A stretch of DNA of 64,000 nucleotides from Pseudomonas capeferrum (GTDB lineage Bacteria; Pseudomonadota; Gammaproteobacteria; Pseudomonadales; Pseudomonadaceae). Position numbers and translations under genes: made by a program. Shown here piece by piece: positions 1 to 8,625 of this stretch. Location of the stretch: positions 1 to 64,000 of the forward strand of contig NZ_JAAMQM010000008.1 in assembly GCF_013523055.1 (NCBI RefSeq). Reading direction: 5' to 3'. The notes beneath the pieces were generated by a model. That model did not search any database, had not been told where the DNA came from, and was given only the letters and a program-made list of their open reading frames with translations. Each line of letters opens with the position of its first letter. Position 1 is the stretch's first letter.

Positions 1-3000
1 CTGATGTGGCTGACAAGGTCTACGACGGCAGCACTGCCGCCGAGCTGAGCAATCTCGGCCTGGTAGGCGTAGTCGATGGCGACGAAGGCAAGGTCTCTGG
101 TACCGGCACCACGGGTGCTTTTAGCGACAAGAATGCTGGCGCCGATAAATCGGTAATTGGCTCTGGGATCGCCCTGGCCGGTGAAGAGGCGGGCAACTAT
201 CGCTTCGATACCGACGCGCAAATCGGTGTGGCCGATATCGATCGCAAGGTCATTACCGGCATCGCTGATGTGGCTGACAAGGTCTACGACGGCAGCACTG
301 CCGCCGAGCTGAGCAATCTCGGCCTGGTAGGCGTAGTCGATGGCGACGAAGGCAAGGTCTCCGGCACCGGCACCACGGGTGCCTTCAGCGACAAGAATGC
401 GGGTACTGACAAGTCCGTGACTGGTGCCGGGATCGCCCTGGCCGGTGAAGAAGCGGGCAACTACCGTTTCGATACCGATGCGCAGATCGGTGTAGCGGAT
501 ATCGACCGCAAGGTCATTACCGGCATCGCTGATGTAGCCGACAAGGTCTACGACGGCAGCACCGTGGCCGACCTGAGCAATCTCGGCCTGGTGGGTCTTG
601 TCGATGGCGACGAGGGTAAGGTTTCTGGTACCGGCACCACGGGTGCTTTTAGCGACAAGAATGCTGGCGCCGATAAATTGGTAATTGGCTCCGGGATCGC
701 CCTGGCCGGTGAAGAGGCGGGTAACTACCGCTTCGATACCGATGCACAAATCGGTGTGGCTGATATCGACCGCAAGGTCATTACCGGCACTGCTGATGTG
801 GCTGACAAGGTCTATGACGGTGGTACTGCCGCCGAGCTGAGCAATCTCGGCCTGGTAGGTGTGGTCGATGGCGACGAGGGCAAGGTCTCTGGCACCGGTA
901 CCACGGGCACCTTCAGCGACAAGAATGCTGGCGCCGATAAATCGGTAATTGGCTCCGGTATCGCCCTGGCGGGTGAAGAAGCAGGCAACTACCGTTTCGA
1001 TACCGACGCGCAGATCGGTGTGGCCGATATCGACCGCAAGGTCATTACCGGCATCGCTGATGTGGCTGACAAGGTCTACGACGGTGGCACTGCCGCCGAT
1101 CTGAGCAATCTCGGCTTGGTAGGCGTAGTCGATGGCGACGAAGGCAAGGTCTCCGGTACCGGCATCACGGGCGCCTTCAGTGACAAGAACGCCGGTACTG
1201 ACAAGTCCGTGACCGGTTCCGGGGTCGCCCTGGCCGGTGAAGAGGCGGGCAACTACCGCTTCGATACCGACGCCCAGATCGGTGTGGCCGATATCGATCG
1301 CAAGGTCATTACCGGCACTGCTGACGTAGCCAACAAGGTCTACGACGGCAGCACCGTGGCCGAGTTGAGCAATATCGGCCTGGCAGGTGTGGTCGATGGC
1401 GACGAGGGCAAGGTCTCTGGCACCGGCACCACGGGTGCCTTCAACGACAAGAACGCTGGCACCGCCAAATCGGTAACCGGTTCGGGCGTCGCCCTGGCGG
1501 GTGAAGAAGCAGGCAACTACCGTTTCGATACCGACGCGCAGATCGGTGTGGCCGATATCGACCGCAAGGTCATTACCGGCACCGCCGATGTGGCTGACAA
1601 GGTTTACGACGGCGGCACCGCGGCCGAGCTGAGCAGTATTGGCCTGGTGGGTATTGTCGATGGCGACGAAGGCAAGGTCTCTGGTACCGGCACTACGGGT
1701 GCTTTCAGCGACAAGAATGCGGGCACTGACAAATCGGTAACTGGCTCTGGGATCGCCCTGGCCGGTGAAGAGGCGGGCAACTATCGCTTCGATACCGACG
1801 CGCAGATCGGTCTGGCCGATATCGACCGCAAGGTCATTACCGGCACTGCCGATGTGGCCGACAAGATCTATGACGGCAGCACCGTGGCCGAGTTGAGCAA
1901 TATCGGCCTGGCAGGTGTGGTCGATGGCGACGAGGGCAAGATCTCCGGCACCGGCACCACGGGGGCCTTCAGCGACAAGAACGCTGGTACTGACAAGTCC
2001 GTGTCCGGTTCCGGGATCGCCCTGGCCGGTGAAGAGGCCGGCAACTACCGTTTCGATACCGATGCACAAATCGGTGTGGCCGATATCGACCGCAAGGTCA
2101 TTACCGGCACCGCCGATGTGGCCGACAAGGTCTACGACGGTGGCACTGCCGCCGAACTGAGCAATCTCGGTCTGGTGGGTATTGTCGATGGTGACGAAGG
2201 CAAGGTCTCTGGTACCGGCACCACGGGCATCTTCAACGACAAGAATGCTGGCGCCGATAAATCGGTAATTGGCTCCGGGATCGCCCTGGCCGGTGAAGAG
2301 GCGAGCAACTACCGCTTCGATACCGACGCGCAGATTGGTGTGGCCGATATCGACCGCAAGGTCATTACCGGCACCGCCGATGTAGCCGACAAGGTCTACG
2401 ACGGCAGCACCGTGGCCGACCTGAGCAATCTCGGCCTGGTGGGTATTGTCGATGGTGACGAAGGCAAGGTCTCCGGTACCGGCACCACGGGCGCTTTCAG
2501 CGACAAGAATGCTGGTACTGACAAGTCCGTGTCCGGTTCCGGGATCGCCCTGGCCGGTGAAGAGGCGGGTAACTACCGCTTCGATACCGATGCACAAATC
2601 GGTGTGGCTGATATCGACCGCAAGGTCATTACCGGCACCGCCGATGTGGCCGACAAGGCCTACGACGGCAGCACCGCGGCCGAGCTGAGCAATATTGGCC
2701 TGGTGGGTATTGTCGATGGTGACGAAGGCGAGGTCTCCGGTACCGGTACCACGGGTACCTTCAGCGACAAGAATGCTGGCACTGACAAATCGGTAACCGG
2801 TTCCGGTATTGCCCTGGCCGGTGAAGAGGCGGCCAACTACCGTTTCGATACCGATGCGCAGATCGGTCTGGCCGATATCGACCGCAAGGTCATTACCGGC
2901 ACCGCCGATGTGGCCGACAAGGTCTACGACGGCAGCACTGCCGCCGAACTGAGCAATCTCGGCCTGGTGGGTATTGTCGATGGTGACGAAGGCAAGGTCT

Positions 3001-4868
3001 CCGGCACCGGCACCACGGGCGCCTTCAGCGACAAGAACGCTGGTACTGACAAGTCCGTGACCGGTTCCGGGATCGCCCTGGCAGGTGAAGAGGCGGGCAA
3101 CTACCGCTTCGATACCGACGCGCAGATTGGTGTGGCCGATATCGACCGCAAGGTCATTACCGGCACCGCCGATGTGGCCGACAAGGTCTACGACGGCAGC
3201 ACTGCCGCCGAGCTGAGCAATCTCGGCCTGGTAGGTGTGGTCGATGGCGACGAGGGCAAGGTCTCTGGCACCGGCACCACGGGTGCCTTCAACGACAAGA
3301 ATGCGGGCACTGACAAATCGGTAACCGGCTCTGGAATCGCCCTGGCGGGTGAAGAGGCGGGTAACTACCGCTTCGATACCGACGCGCAGATCGGGGTGGC
3401 CGATATCGACCGCAAGGTCATTACCGGCACCGCCGATGTGGCTGACAAGGTCTACGACGGCAGCACTGCCGCCGAACTGAGCAATCTCGGTCTGGTGGGT
3501 ATTGTCGATGGTGACGAAGGCAAGGTCTCCGGCACCGGCACCACGGGCGCCTTCAGCGACAAGAACGCTGGTACTGACAAGTCCGTGACCGGTTCCGGGA
3601 TCGCCCTGGCGGGTGAAGAAGCGGGTAACTACCGCTTCGATACCGACGCGCAGATTGGTGTGGCCGATATCGACCGCAAGGTCATTACCGGCACCGCCGA
3701 TGTGGCCGACAAGGTCTATGACGGTAGCACTGCCGCCGAACTGAGCAATCTCGGCCTGGTGGGTATTGTCGATGGTGACGAAGGCAAGGTCTCCGGCACC
3801 GGCACCACGGGTGCCTTCAACGACAAGAACGTTGGCACCGCCAAATCGGTAACCGGTGCGGGCGTCGCCCTGGCGGGTGAAGAGGCAGGCAACTACCGCT
3901 TCGATACCGACGCCCAGATCGGGGTGGCTGATATCGAGCGCAAGACCCTGAGTGGCACTGTAATAGTCGACAGCAGACCCTTTGACGGTACAGTGCTTGT
4001 GCCCATCCAGAGCATCTTGCTGGAAGGTGTGATCGGCGCAGAGGATGTCAGCGCTTCTGCCAAGGGTGTCTATCTGACCCCATCGGCGGGCGGGGGCAAG
4101 ACGGTCAGCCTCTCTGAGGTTGTACTGTCAGGTGCCGATGCTGGCAATTACCGTGTCGATCCCGCGCTTCTTCTGGGGCAGGGTGTCATCGAGCCGAGCC
4201 AATACACCCCGGTTGGGCTTATTGTGGAACCACAAGGGACCAATGGCACGGCCCGCATCATTGACCGCACCAGGACACTCACGCTCGATCAGCCATTCGT
4301 GAACAGTCCGGTGTCGAGCACCGCGCTGTACACCAATGCGACGGTGCCTGCTGCAGAACCTGGGCAGGGGGCGGCCGTGCTACTCGACACGATACTGAGC
4401 AGCAATGGTCGATTCAGCCTGGCGTTATCCGAGCAGCCTGCGCAGCATGCATTGGAAAGCACATTGGGACTGTACCGAGTCGAATCAGGCGCACGGCCAG
4501 AGGGCAGAGGCAGTTACCGGGCCACGGATCTGGGTAACAGCATCACGCTGGAGCCAGCCGAAGCCATGACTGAAGCTGTGCCCAACCTGTCCGGTTCGAA
4601 CTCGGGCTGGGCGAGCGCAACGGTGCCCGATAGCAACGGCGGATCGCTCTCGGTCAAAGTCATGCTCTTCAGCAACGGCACCCTATGGGTTACCGTGCCT
4701 GTCCAAGGCGATGCCAACTCCGATGAGGAAGTGGCAAGCTATGGATTGGCAGTGGCCAAGATGCGCCTGAATGCCACTGTGCCGGGTATCAAGACGGTGG
4801 TCGTTGAGCGCGGCGAAGGCCATGGCGCAACGTCCGCACCTGCGGGGTACACCGTGGCAAGGCGCTGA
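1..4868 (+). CDS. Giant repetitive surface protein with YDG-type repeats, C-terminal part (5' truncated by window edge)
   Basis: The reading frame is open at the left edge, so the true start lies outside the window; 1,620+ residues are visible. Residues from about 1 to 1,320 are 15 near-identical 88-residue repeats, each with a K-V-Y-D-G motif near its start and an AGNYRFDTDAQIGVADI motif near its end. A 16th, strongly diverged copy (YDG replaced by PFDG, AGNYRVDP retained) follows at about 3966-4200. The last ~220 residues are non-repetitive, with no recognisable LPXTG, RTX or membrane anchor. YDG/MBG-type repeats are known from large haemagglutinin-like exoproteins, often secreted by two-partner systems, so an adhesin or biofilm role is the natural inference. 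No Cys is seen. The secretion signal, the family-defining N-terminus and any partner gene are not visible here. Confidence 0.8.
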   Translation, partial: DVADKVYDGSTAAELSNLGLVGVVDGDEGKVSGTGTTGAFSDKNAGADKSVIGSGIALAGEEAGNYRFDTDAQIGVADIDRKVITGIADVADKVYDGSTAAELSNLGLVGVVDGDEGKVSGTGTTGAFSDKNAGTDKSVTGAGIALAGEEAGNYRFDTDAQIGVADIDRKVITGIADVADKVYDGSTVADLSNLGLVGLVDGDEGKVSGTGTTGAFSDKNAGADKLVIGSGIALAGEEAGNYRFDTDAQIGVADIDRKVITGTADVADKVYDGGTAAELSNLGLVGVVDGDEGKVSGTGTTGTFSDKNAGADKSVIGSGIALAGEEAGNYRFDTDAQIGVADIDRKVITGIADVADKVYDGGTAADLSNLGLVGVVDGDEGKVSGTGITGAFSDKNAGTDKSVTGSGVALAGEEAGNYRFDTDAQIGVADIDRKVITGTADVANKVYDGSTVAELSNIGLAGVVDGDEGKVSGTGTTGAFNDKNAGTAKSVTGSGVALAGEEAGNYRFDTDAQIGVADIDRKVITGTADVADKVYDGGTAAELSSIGLVGIVDGDEGKVSGTGTTGAFSDKNAGTDKSVTGSGIALAGEEAGNYRFDTDAQIGLADIDRKVITGTADVADKIYDGSTVAELSNIGLAGVVDGDEGKISGTGTTGAFSDKNAGTDKSVSGSGIALAGEEAGNYRFDTDAQIGVADIDRKVITGTADVADKVYDGGTAAELSNLGLVGIVDGDEGKVSGTGTTGIFNDKNAGADKSVIGSGIALAGEEASNYRFDTDAQIGVADIDRKVITGTADVADKVYDGSTVADLSNLGLVGIVDGDEGKVSGTGTTGAFSDKNAGTDKSVSGSGIALAGEEAGNYRFDTDAQIGVADIDRKVITGTADVADKAYDGSTAAELSNIGLVGIVDGDEGEVSGTGTTGTFSDKNAGTDKSVTGSGIALAGEEAANYRFDTDAQIGLADIDRKVITGTADVADKVYDGSTAAELSNLGLVGIVDGDEGKVSGTGTTGAFSDKNAGTDKSVTGSGIALAGEEAGNYRFDTDAQIGVADIDRKVITGTADVADKVYDGSTAAELSNLGLVGVVDGDEGKVSGTGTTGAFNDKNAGTDKSVTGSGIALAGEEAGNYRFDTDAQIGVADIDRKVITGTADVADKVYDGSTAAELSNLGLVGIVDGDEGKVSGTGTTGAFSDKNAGTDKSVTGSGIALAGEEAGNYRFDTDAQIGVADIDRKVITGTADVADKVYDGSTAAELSNLGLVGIVDGDEGKVSGTGTTGAFNDKNVGTAKSVTGAGVALAGEEAGNYRFDTDAQIGVADIERKTLSGTVIVDSRPFDGTVLVPIQSILLEGVIGAEDVSASAKGVYLTPSAGGGKTVSLSEVVLSGADAGNYRVDPALLLGQGVIEPSQYTPVGLIVEPQGTNGTARIIDRTRTLTLDQPFVNSPVSSTALYTNATVPAAEPGQGAAVLLDTILSSNGRFSLALSEQPAQHALESTLGLYRVESGARPEGRGSYRATDLGNSITLEPAEAMTEAVPNLSGSNSGWASATVPDSNGGSLSVKVMLFSNGTLWVTVPVQGDANSDEEVASYGLAVAKMRLNATVPGIKTVVVERGEGHGATSAPAGYTVARR
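6..3965 (+). repeat. Tandem array of 15 x 264-bp coding repeats
   Basis: The unit boundary GTGGCTGACAAGGT recurs with small variations at 6, 270, 534, 798, 1062, 1326, 1590, 1854, 2118, 2382, 2646, 2910, 3174, 3438 and 3702, always exactly 264 bp apart, so every copy keeps the frame. Copies differ at scattered, mostly synonymous or conservative sites (for example GST/GGT after YDG, AFSD/AFND/TFSD, VTGSG/VIGSG/VTGAG). The variants occur in mosaic combinations, as expected from recombination or gene conversion between copies. Copy number is likely to vary between strains and to be hard to assemble. Confidence 0.95.
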
Positions 4869-4890
4869 TAGAAGTTATCGGAGCTAGCTG

Positions 4891-5110
4891 AAAGAAAGGG
4901 AGCCTTAGGGCTAATGCTTGTCAGTTAAGGCCAATGGGGCTGCTTCGCATCCCTTCGCGGGCAAGCCCGCTCCCACAAGAAGTGCGCAGCTTCTGAATTC
5001 AGCGCTCAACTTGTGGGAGCGGGCTTGCCCGCGAAGGGGTGCGAAGCAGCCCCAATTGCAGATTGCGGGGCTTAACTGACTGGCATTAGCCTTGGGGCTC
5101 CCTTTCTTTT
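4891..5110. repeat. Inverted pair of Pseudomonas REP elements inside a longer palindrome
   Basis: Two REP-like cores (CGCGGGCAAGCCCGCTCCCA and its reverse complement) lie at about 4956-4978 and 5011-5035 in opposite orientation. The symmetry extends outward: GGGGCTGCTTCGCA pairs with TGCGAAGCAGCCCC, and the outer arms around 4891-4917 and 5083-5108 (AAAGAAAGGGAGCC with GGCTCCCTTTCTTT) also match. The whole block could fold into a hairpin about 220 nt long. It lies between the convergent 3' ends of the adhesin and the mgtA operon, so it may terminate or stabilise both transcripts. Confidence 0.85.
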
Positions 5111-5208
5111 TCGAGATGAACATCAGCAGCGTGTACTGAGCTGTCATCCCGCTCAAGGCCACATCAGCAATGTAAGCAGACCTGTCGGAAACTGCCGACT
5201 GGCGGTCG

Positions 5209-5355
5209 TTACATCCCCATAAGCAGCAACACGCTAGTCAGCAACAGCAAGCTGGTCATGAACAGCATGTTTCGACGTACCCTTCGGGCATACACGGGTG
5301 GCAAGCCCCAGGCCAGGCTGAAGACGCTCCTTGCGTCGTTGCGATCATCTTTCAT
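5209..5355 (-). CDS. Small single-pass membrane peptide (48 aa) downstream of mgtA
   Basis: This is a short ORF starting with ATG at 5355 and ending with TAA at 5209-5211. It is preceded by a strong ribosome-binding site (GAGGTGAT, about 3-5 nt before the ATG). The first half is charged (MKDDRNDARS), followed by a basic stretch (ARRVRR). The last ~19 residues are almost entirely hydrophobic (MLFMTSLLLLTSVLLLMGM), predicting one C-terminal transmembrane helix with the N-terminus in the cytoplasm. It begins 29 bp after the mgtA stop on the same strand and so is probably co-transcribed. Enteric bacteria have unrelated small membrane proteins (MgtS, MgtR) that control the turnover of MgtA/MgtB; a similar role is inference from position and topology only. 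I do not recognise a family. Confidence 0.6.
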   Translation of the reverse strand: MKDDRNDARSVFSLAWGLPPVYARRVRRNMLFMTSLLLLTSVLLLMGM

Positions 5356-5384
5356 CGATCACCTCAATGGCGCGGCGGCGCCTT

Positions 5385-8090
5385 TCAGAACCACTGGCCA
5401 AAGCGCCGGATATACAGTGTCTTCATGGCCTGCGCGACTACGCAGTAGCTGAGCAGCGTGCCAACCAGCCATGGGAAGTATTCCCAAGGCAGCGGTACTA
5501 GGCCGACCATCGCGCCCAGCGGCGAGAATGGAATGTAGATACCCAGGCACATCACCAGTCCGGTCGCCAGGATCACCGGCCACGCCGCCGTGCTCTGGAA
5601 GAAAGGAATCTTCCGTGTGCGCAGCATGTGCACCACAAGCGTCTGCGAAAGCAGGCCTTCGATGAACCAGCCGGATTGGAACAGCGCCTGCATTTCCACG
5701 CTGTTGGCGGCGAACACGAACCACATCAGCGCGAACGTGGTGATGTCGAAGATCGACGAAGTCGGACCGATCCACAGCATGAACCGACCGATATTCTTCG
5801 CATCCCATTTGCGCGGCTTGCTGATGAACGACTTGTCCATCTTGTCCCACGGTAGCGAGAGCTGGGAGAAGTCGTACATCAGGTTCTGCAACAGCAGATG
5901 GATCGCCAGCATCGGCAGGAAGGGGATGAAGGCGCTGGCCACCAGCACCGAGAAGACATTGCCGAAATTGGAGCTGGCCGTCATGCACAGGTACTTCATG
6001 ATGTTGCCGAAGGTCTCACGGCCCTTGACGACACCCTCTTCGAGCACCATCAGGCTCTTTTCCAGAAGAATGATATCGGCTGACTCCTTGGCGATATCGG
6101 TGCCACTGTCCACCGAAATACCGACGTCGGCATCACGCAGGGCAGGGGCATCGTTGATGCCGTCGCCCAGGAAACCGATCGTGTGCCCATTGGCTTGCAG
6201 CGCCTTGAGTACGCGCGACTTCTGCAGCGGCGTCAGCTTGGCAAAGACCGTGTGCTCCTCGACCTGCGCCGCGAGCGTGGCGTCATCCATCCTTTCGATA
6301 GCCTGACCGAGCACCGGACTACCGGGTTCGAGGCCCACCTGACGGCAGATCTTGCTGGTGATGACTGCGTTGTCACCGGTAAGTACCTTGATCGCGACGC
6401 CCTTGTCTCGCAGCGCGGCAATGGCCGGTTGCGCCGTGTCCTTGGGCGGGTCGAGGAAGGTCAGGAACCCACGGACGACCAGTTCATGTTCATCGCTCGC
6501 TTCATACTGTTCCTTGCGCTCGGTGCCAGGGATTTCCCGAGTAGCGAGCAGCAGCACGCGCAAGCCGTCCTCGCTGTAGCGTTCGGCGATTTCCAGCAAG
6601 GCCGACCGGCGCTGCTCATCCAGGGCGACCAGCCGTCCTCCTTCTTGGACGTGGCTGCAAATGGCCAAGGTTTCCTCGACGGCGCCTTTGCACACCATCA
6701 GATGATCGCCCAGGGCATCGCTGACGATCACCGAAAGGCGGCGACGCACGAAGTCGAACGGCAGTTCATCGATCTTGCTGTAGGCAGAGGGCTGGACGAA
6801 ATCAGGATGATCGGATGCGAACCGCACCACCGCCTGGTCCATCAGGTTCTTCAGGCCACTCTGATAGTGACTGTTGAGCCATGCCAGCTCCAGGACCGAA
6901 TCGTCGCCCTGGCCCATCGAATCGACATGGTGCTCGAGAATGATCCGGTCCTGGGTCAAGGTGCCGGTCTTGTCGGTGCACAGGACATCCATCGACCCCA
7001 GGTTCTGAATGGCATTGAGGCGCTTGACCACTACCTTGCGGTGAGCCATGGCCACGGCGCCCTTGGCCAGGTTGGCGCTGACGATCATCGGCAGCATCTC
7101 AGGGGTCAACCCGACCGCCACCGCGAGCGCGAAGAGGAAAGCATCGCTCCAGTCACCCTTGGCGAAGCCATTGAGCAGGAAGACGATGGGCACCATGACC
7201 AGCATGAAGCGAATGAGCAGCCCACTGACGCTGTTGACGCCGCGGTCGAAGGCCGTCTGGCGACGTGCGCCGCTCATGCTTCTGGCCAGGGAACCGAAAT
7301 AGGTGCGTGACCCCGTTGCCACCACGACGGCCCGTGCTCGACCACTGATCACATTGGTGCCCATGAAGCAGATATTCGACAGATCGAGCAGGTCTTGCTG
7401 CTGTGCGTCTTCGGCATGGACGGTCTTCTGGGCGACGCTGCCAAGGGTGTCGTATTTTTCCACCGGAAGCGCTTCGCCCGTGAGCACGGCCTGACTGATG
7501 AAGAGGTCGCGGGCATCGAGCAGGCGGATATCGGCGGGGACCATGTCACCGGCCGACAGCTGCACGATGTCACCGACCACCAGCTCGGTCATGGGCACCT
7601 CGCGCAGGGTGGCCGGTTGGCCCATCTGCTGGCGCCGCAATACCGTGCACGTGGTGCGCACCATGGCCTTGAGCGCCTCGGCGGCCTTGTTGGAGCGGTA
7701 CTCCTGCCAGAAACGCAGCAGGCTGCTGAGGCTGACCATGGTCATGATGATGATGACCTTGGTCAGATCGGCTTCGTCGACTTCGCCGGCGTTGACCGGT
7801 AGCCAGTAGTCGGTGACGAAACTGATGCCCGCCAGGGTCAGCAGGACGTAGATGAAGGGGTTGTGCAAGGCCTTGAGTAGTTGCAACCAGGCAGGCGGCG
7901 CCTTGTCGTGGGCTACCTCATTGACGCCATCGCGGATCAGGCGCTTGCCTGCTTCACGTTCGTGCAGGCCGTGAACGGAGGCATCGAGGTTGGCCAGCGT
8001 GACGCCCAGTGCATTGCGTGCCTCGCGGGCGGCACGCATGGAGAGTCGAGCGGTTCGATGGGTGGACGTGGTGCGTTCTTTTACGGTCAT
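5385..8090 (-). CDS. mgtA: Magnesium-importing P-type ATPase MgtA
   Basis: P-type ATPase of the IIIB (Mg2+ import) class, 901 residues from the chosen start, the usual length. It shows an N-terminal cation ATPase domain, an actuator TGEA motif near residue 205, the phosphorylation motif DKTGT with Asp at about 373, then TGDN, and the hinge motif GDGINDAPALRDADVGISVDSGTDIAKESAD split over the P domain. Hydrophobic helices lie around 80-130, 290-340 and the last 250 residues. The start at 8090 is preferred over an upstream in-frame ATG because AGGAG lies just before it. It imports Mg2+ across the inner membrane under Mg2+ limitation. A leader ORF precedes it and a small membrane peptide gene follows. 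Confidence 0.95.
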   Translation of the reverse strand: MTVKERTTSTHRTARLSMRAAREARNALGVTLANLDASVHGLHEREAGKRLIRDGVNEVAHDKAPPAWLQLLKALHNPFIYVLLTLAGISFVTDYWLPVNAGEVDEADLTKVIIIMTMVSLSSLLRFWQEYRSNKAAEALKAMVRTTCTVLRRQQMGQPATLREVPMTELVVGDIVQLSAGDMVPADIRLLDARDLFISQAVLTGEALPVEKYDTLGSVAQKTVHAEDAQQQDLLDLSNICFMGTNVISGRARAVVVATGSRTYFGSLARSMSGARRQTAFDRGVNSVSGLLIRFMLVMVPIVFLLNGFAKGDWSDAFLFALAVAVGLTPEMLPMIVSANLAKGAVAMAHRKVVVKRLNAIQNLGSMDVLCTDKTGTLTQDRIILEHHVDSMGQGDDSVLELAWLNSHYQSGLKNLMDQAVVRFASDHPDFVQPSAYSKIDELPFDFVRRRLSVIVSDALGDHLMVCKGAVEETLAICSHVQEGGRLVALDEQRRSALLEIAERYSEDGLRVLLLATREIPGTERKEQYEASDEHELVVRGFLTFLDPPKDTAQPAIAALRDKGVAIKVLTGDNAVITSKICRQVGLEPGSPVLGQAIERMDDATLAAQVEEHTVFAKLTPLQKSRVLKALQANGHTIGFLGDGINDAPALRDADVGISVDSGTDIAKESADIILLEKSLMVLEEGVVKGRETFGNIMKYLCMTASSNFGNVFSVLVASAFIPFLPMLAIHLLLQNLMYDFSQLSLPWDKMDKSFISKPRKWDAKNIGRFMLWIGPTSSIFDITTFALMWFVFAANSVEMQALFQSGWFIEGLLSQTLVVHMLRTRKIPFFQSTAAWPVILATGLVMCLGIYIPFSPLGAMVGLVPLPWEYFPWLVGTLLSYCVVAQAMKTLYIRRFGQWF

Positions 8091-8101
8091 TTCTGTGCTC
8101 C

Positions 8102-8152
8102 TGCCGCTGGGGCGGCACGACACACAGTCGACTCGCCATGGGCGTGGGCGAG
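8102..8152 (-). promoter_or_regulatory. Two hairpins in the mgtA translation-initiation region
   Basis: Read on the minus strand, between the leader-ORF stop (8171) and the mgtA start (8090), there are two inverted repeats: CTCGCC/GGCGAG (8132-8152, 9-nt loop) and TGCCGC-CCCA-GCGGCA (8102-8117, 4-nt loop). The second abuts the GGAG ribosome-binding site of mgtA (8098-8101), so its formation could change access to the site. The fold is visible in the sequence; the regulatory role is inference. Confidence 0.5.
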
Positions 8153-8170
8153 CGAAGGCATGTCGGTTCG

Positions 8171-8272
8171 CTAGTGCAAAGGATGAAAGTCTTTGTGATG
8201 AATATAGGTGCTGGTTCGCCGTCGCTGTTTGAACAGAGGAATGACGGCGAACAGGCTACTGGCGGTTTCCAT
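8171..8272 (-). CDS. Leader ORF (33 aa) in the mgtA 5' region
   Basis: ATG at 8272, TAG at 8171-8173, preceded by AAGGAAA with 8-10 nt spacing, a good ribosome-binding site. The predicted peptide begins METASSLFAVIPLFKQRRR and ends HHKDFHPLH. It ends 80 nt before the mgtA start, on the same strand, with two hairpins in between. In Salmonella a short leader ORF (mgtL) upstream of mgtA couples translation speed to mgtA transcription. This peptide also carries a run of three Arg codons but is otherwise not clearly homologous. It could be a regulatory leader peptide or a chance ORF; the ribosome-binding site and position favour the former. Confidence 0.5.
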   Translation of the reverse strand: METASSLFAVIPLFKQRRRTSTYIHHKDFHPLH

Positions 8273-8305
8273 GATTGATATTTCCTTATATGCAACAGAC
8301 GAAAG

Positions 8306-8333
8306 AGTTCGTCGAACTTCAAGGGAAAGTTCG
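8306..8333 (-). promoter_or_regulatory. Mutually exclusive palindromes upstream of the leader ORF
   Basis: The arm CGAACTT (8313-8319) is complementary both to AAGTTCG (8327-8333, 7-nt spacer) and, over six bases, to AGTTCG (8306-8311, 1-nt spacer). The two structures cannot form together, as in attenuator-like leaders. Alternatively this is a DNA operator. A possible -10 element (TATAAA on the minus strand, 8352-8357) lies just upstream, which would place these arms close to the 5' end of the mRNA; I see no convincing -35. Confidence 0.35.
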
Positions 8334-8385
8334 AGTTGAGGTAGTGTCGGATTTATATTGAGCAGGAGCCGATAAGCGCGTTAAT

Positions 8386-8625
8386 TCAGCACCGGATCAA
8401 CCGCTTGATAAAACTTCGACTCGGAGGTTCCCGTTGCTCGTCACAGACCCAGCTCATCCGAAGATGACCTGCGGACAAGCGCCACGCGGCGCGCGGAGGA
8501 CGATGAGGTCGAATGGTAGCAGCGGGCGTGTCTGAAGCTGCGCTGCAGGCAGCAGGCCGTGCGGGAGCGGGCCGGAGCGAAGTACCCATCCATAGACGGG
8601 AGAGTAAGGACGATATGAAGTTCAT
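8386..8625 (-). CDS. Possible small ORF (79 aa), doubtful
   Basis: Starts at ATG 8625 with GAGG seven bases upstream and stops at 8386. The product begins with a short hydrophobic stretch (MNFISSLLSRLWMG) and is then rich in Pro, Ala and Arg, with no motif I recognise. Third-codon GC is only moderate compared with neighbouring genes, and an opposite-strand ORF overlaps it. It is listed because the surrounding 790 bp has no other candidate. Confidence 0.2.
   Translation of the reverse strand: MNFISSLLSRLWMGTSLRPAPARPAACSAASDTPAATIRPHRPPRAAWRLSAGHLRMSWVCDEQREPPSRSFIKRLIRC

Noticed and set aside
6..3965. CRISPR-like or satellite repeat array
   Set aside because: Units are 264 bp, contiguous without spacers, and coding in one open frame.
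1..4868. Identification as LapA or LapF
   Set aside because: The repeats are YDG-type and the C-terminus has no RTX/calcium-binding or type I secretion features; the known Lap proteins differ.
6183..7310. Long plus-strand ORF of 375 codons
   Set aside because: It is the antisense shadow of mgtA, with His/Gln/Asp-rich composition typical of reversed high-GC coding sequence and no domain.
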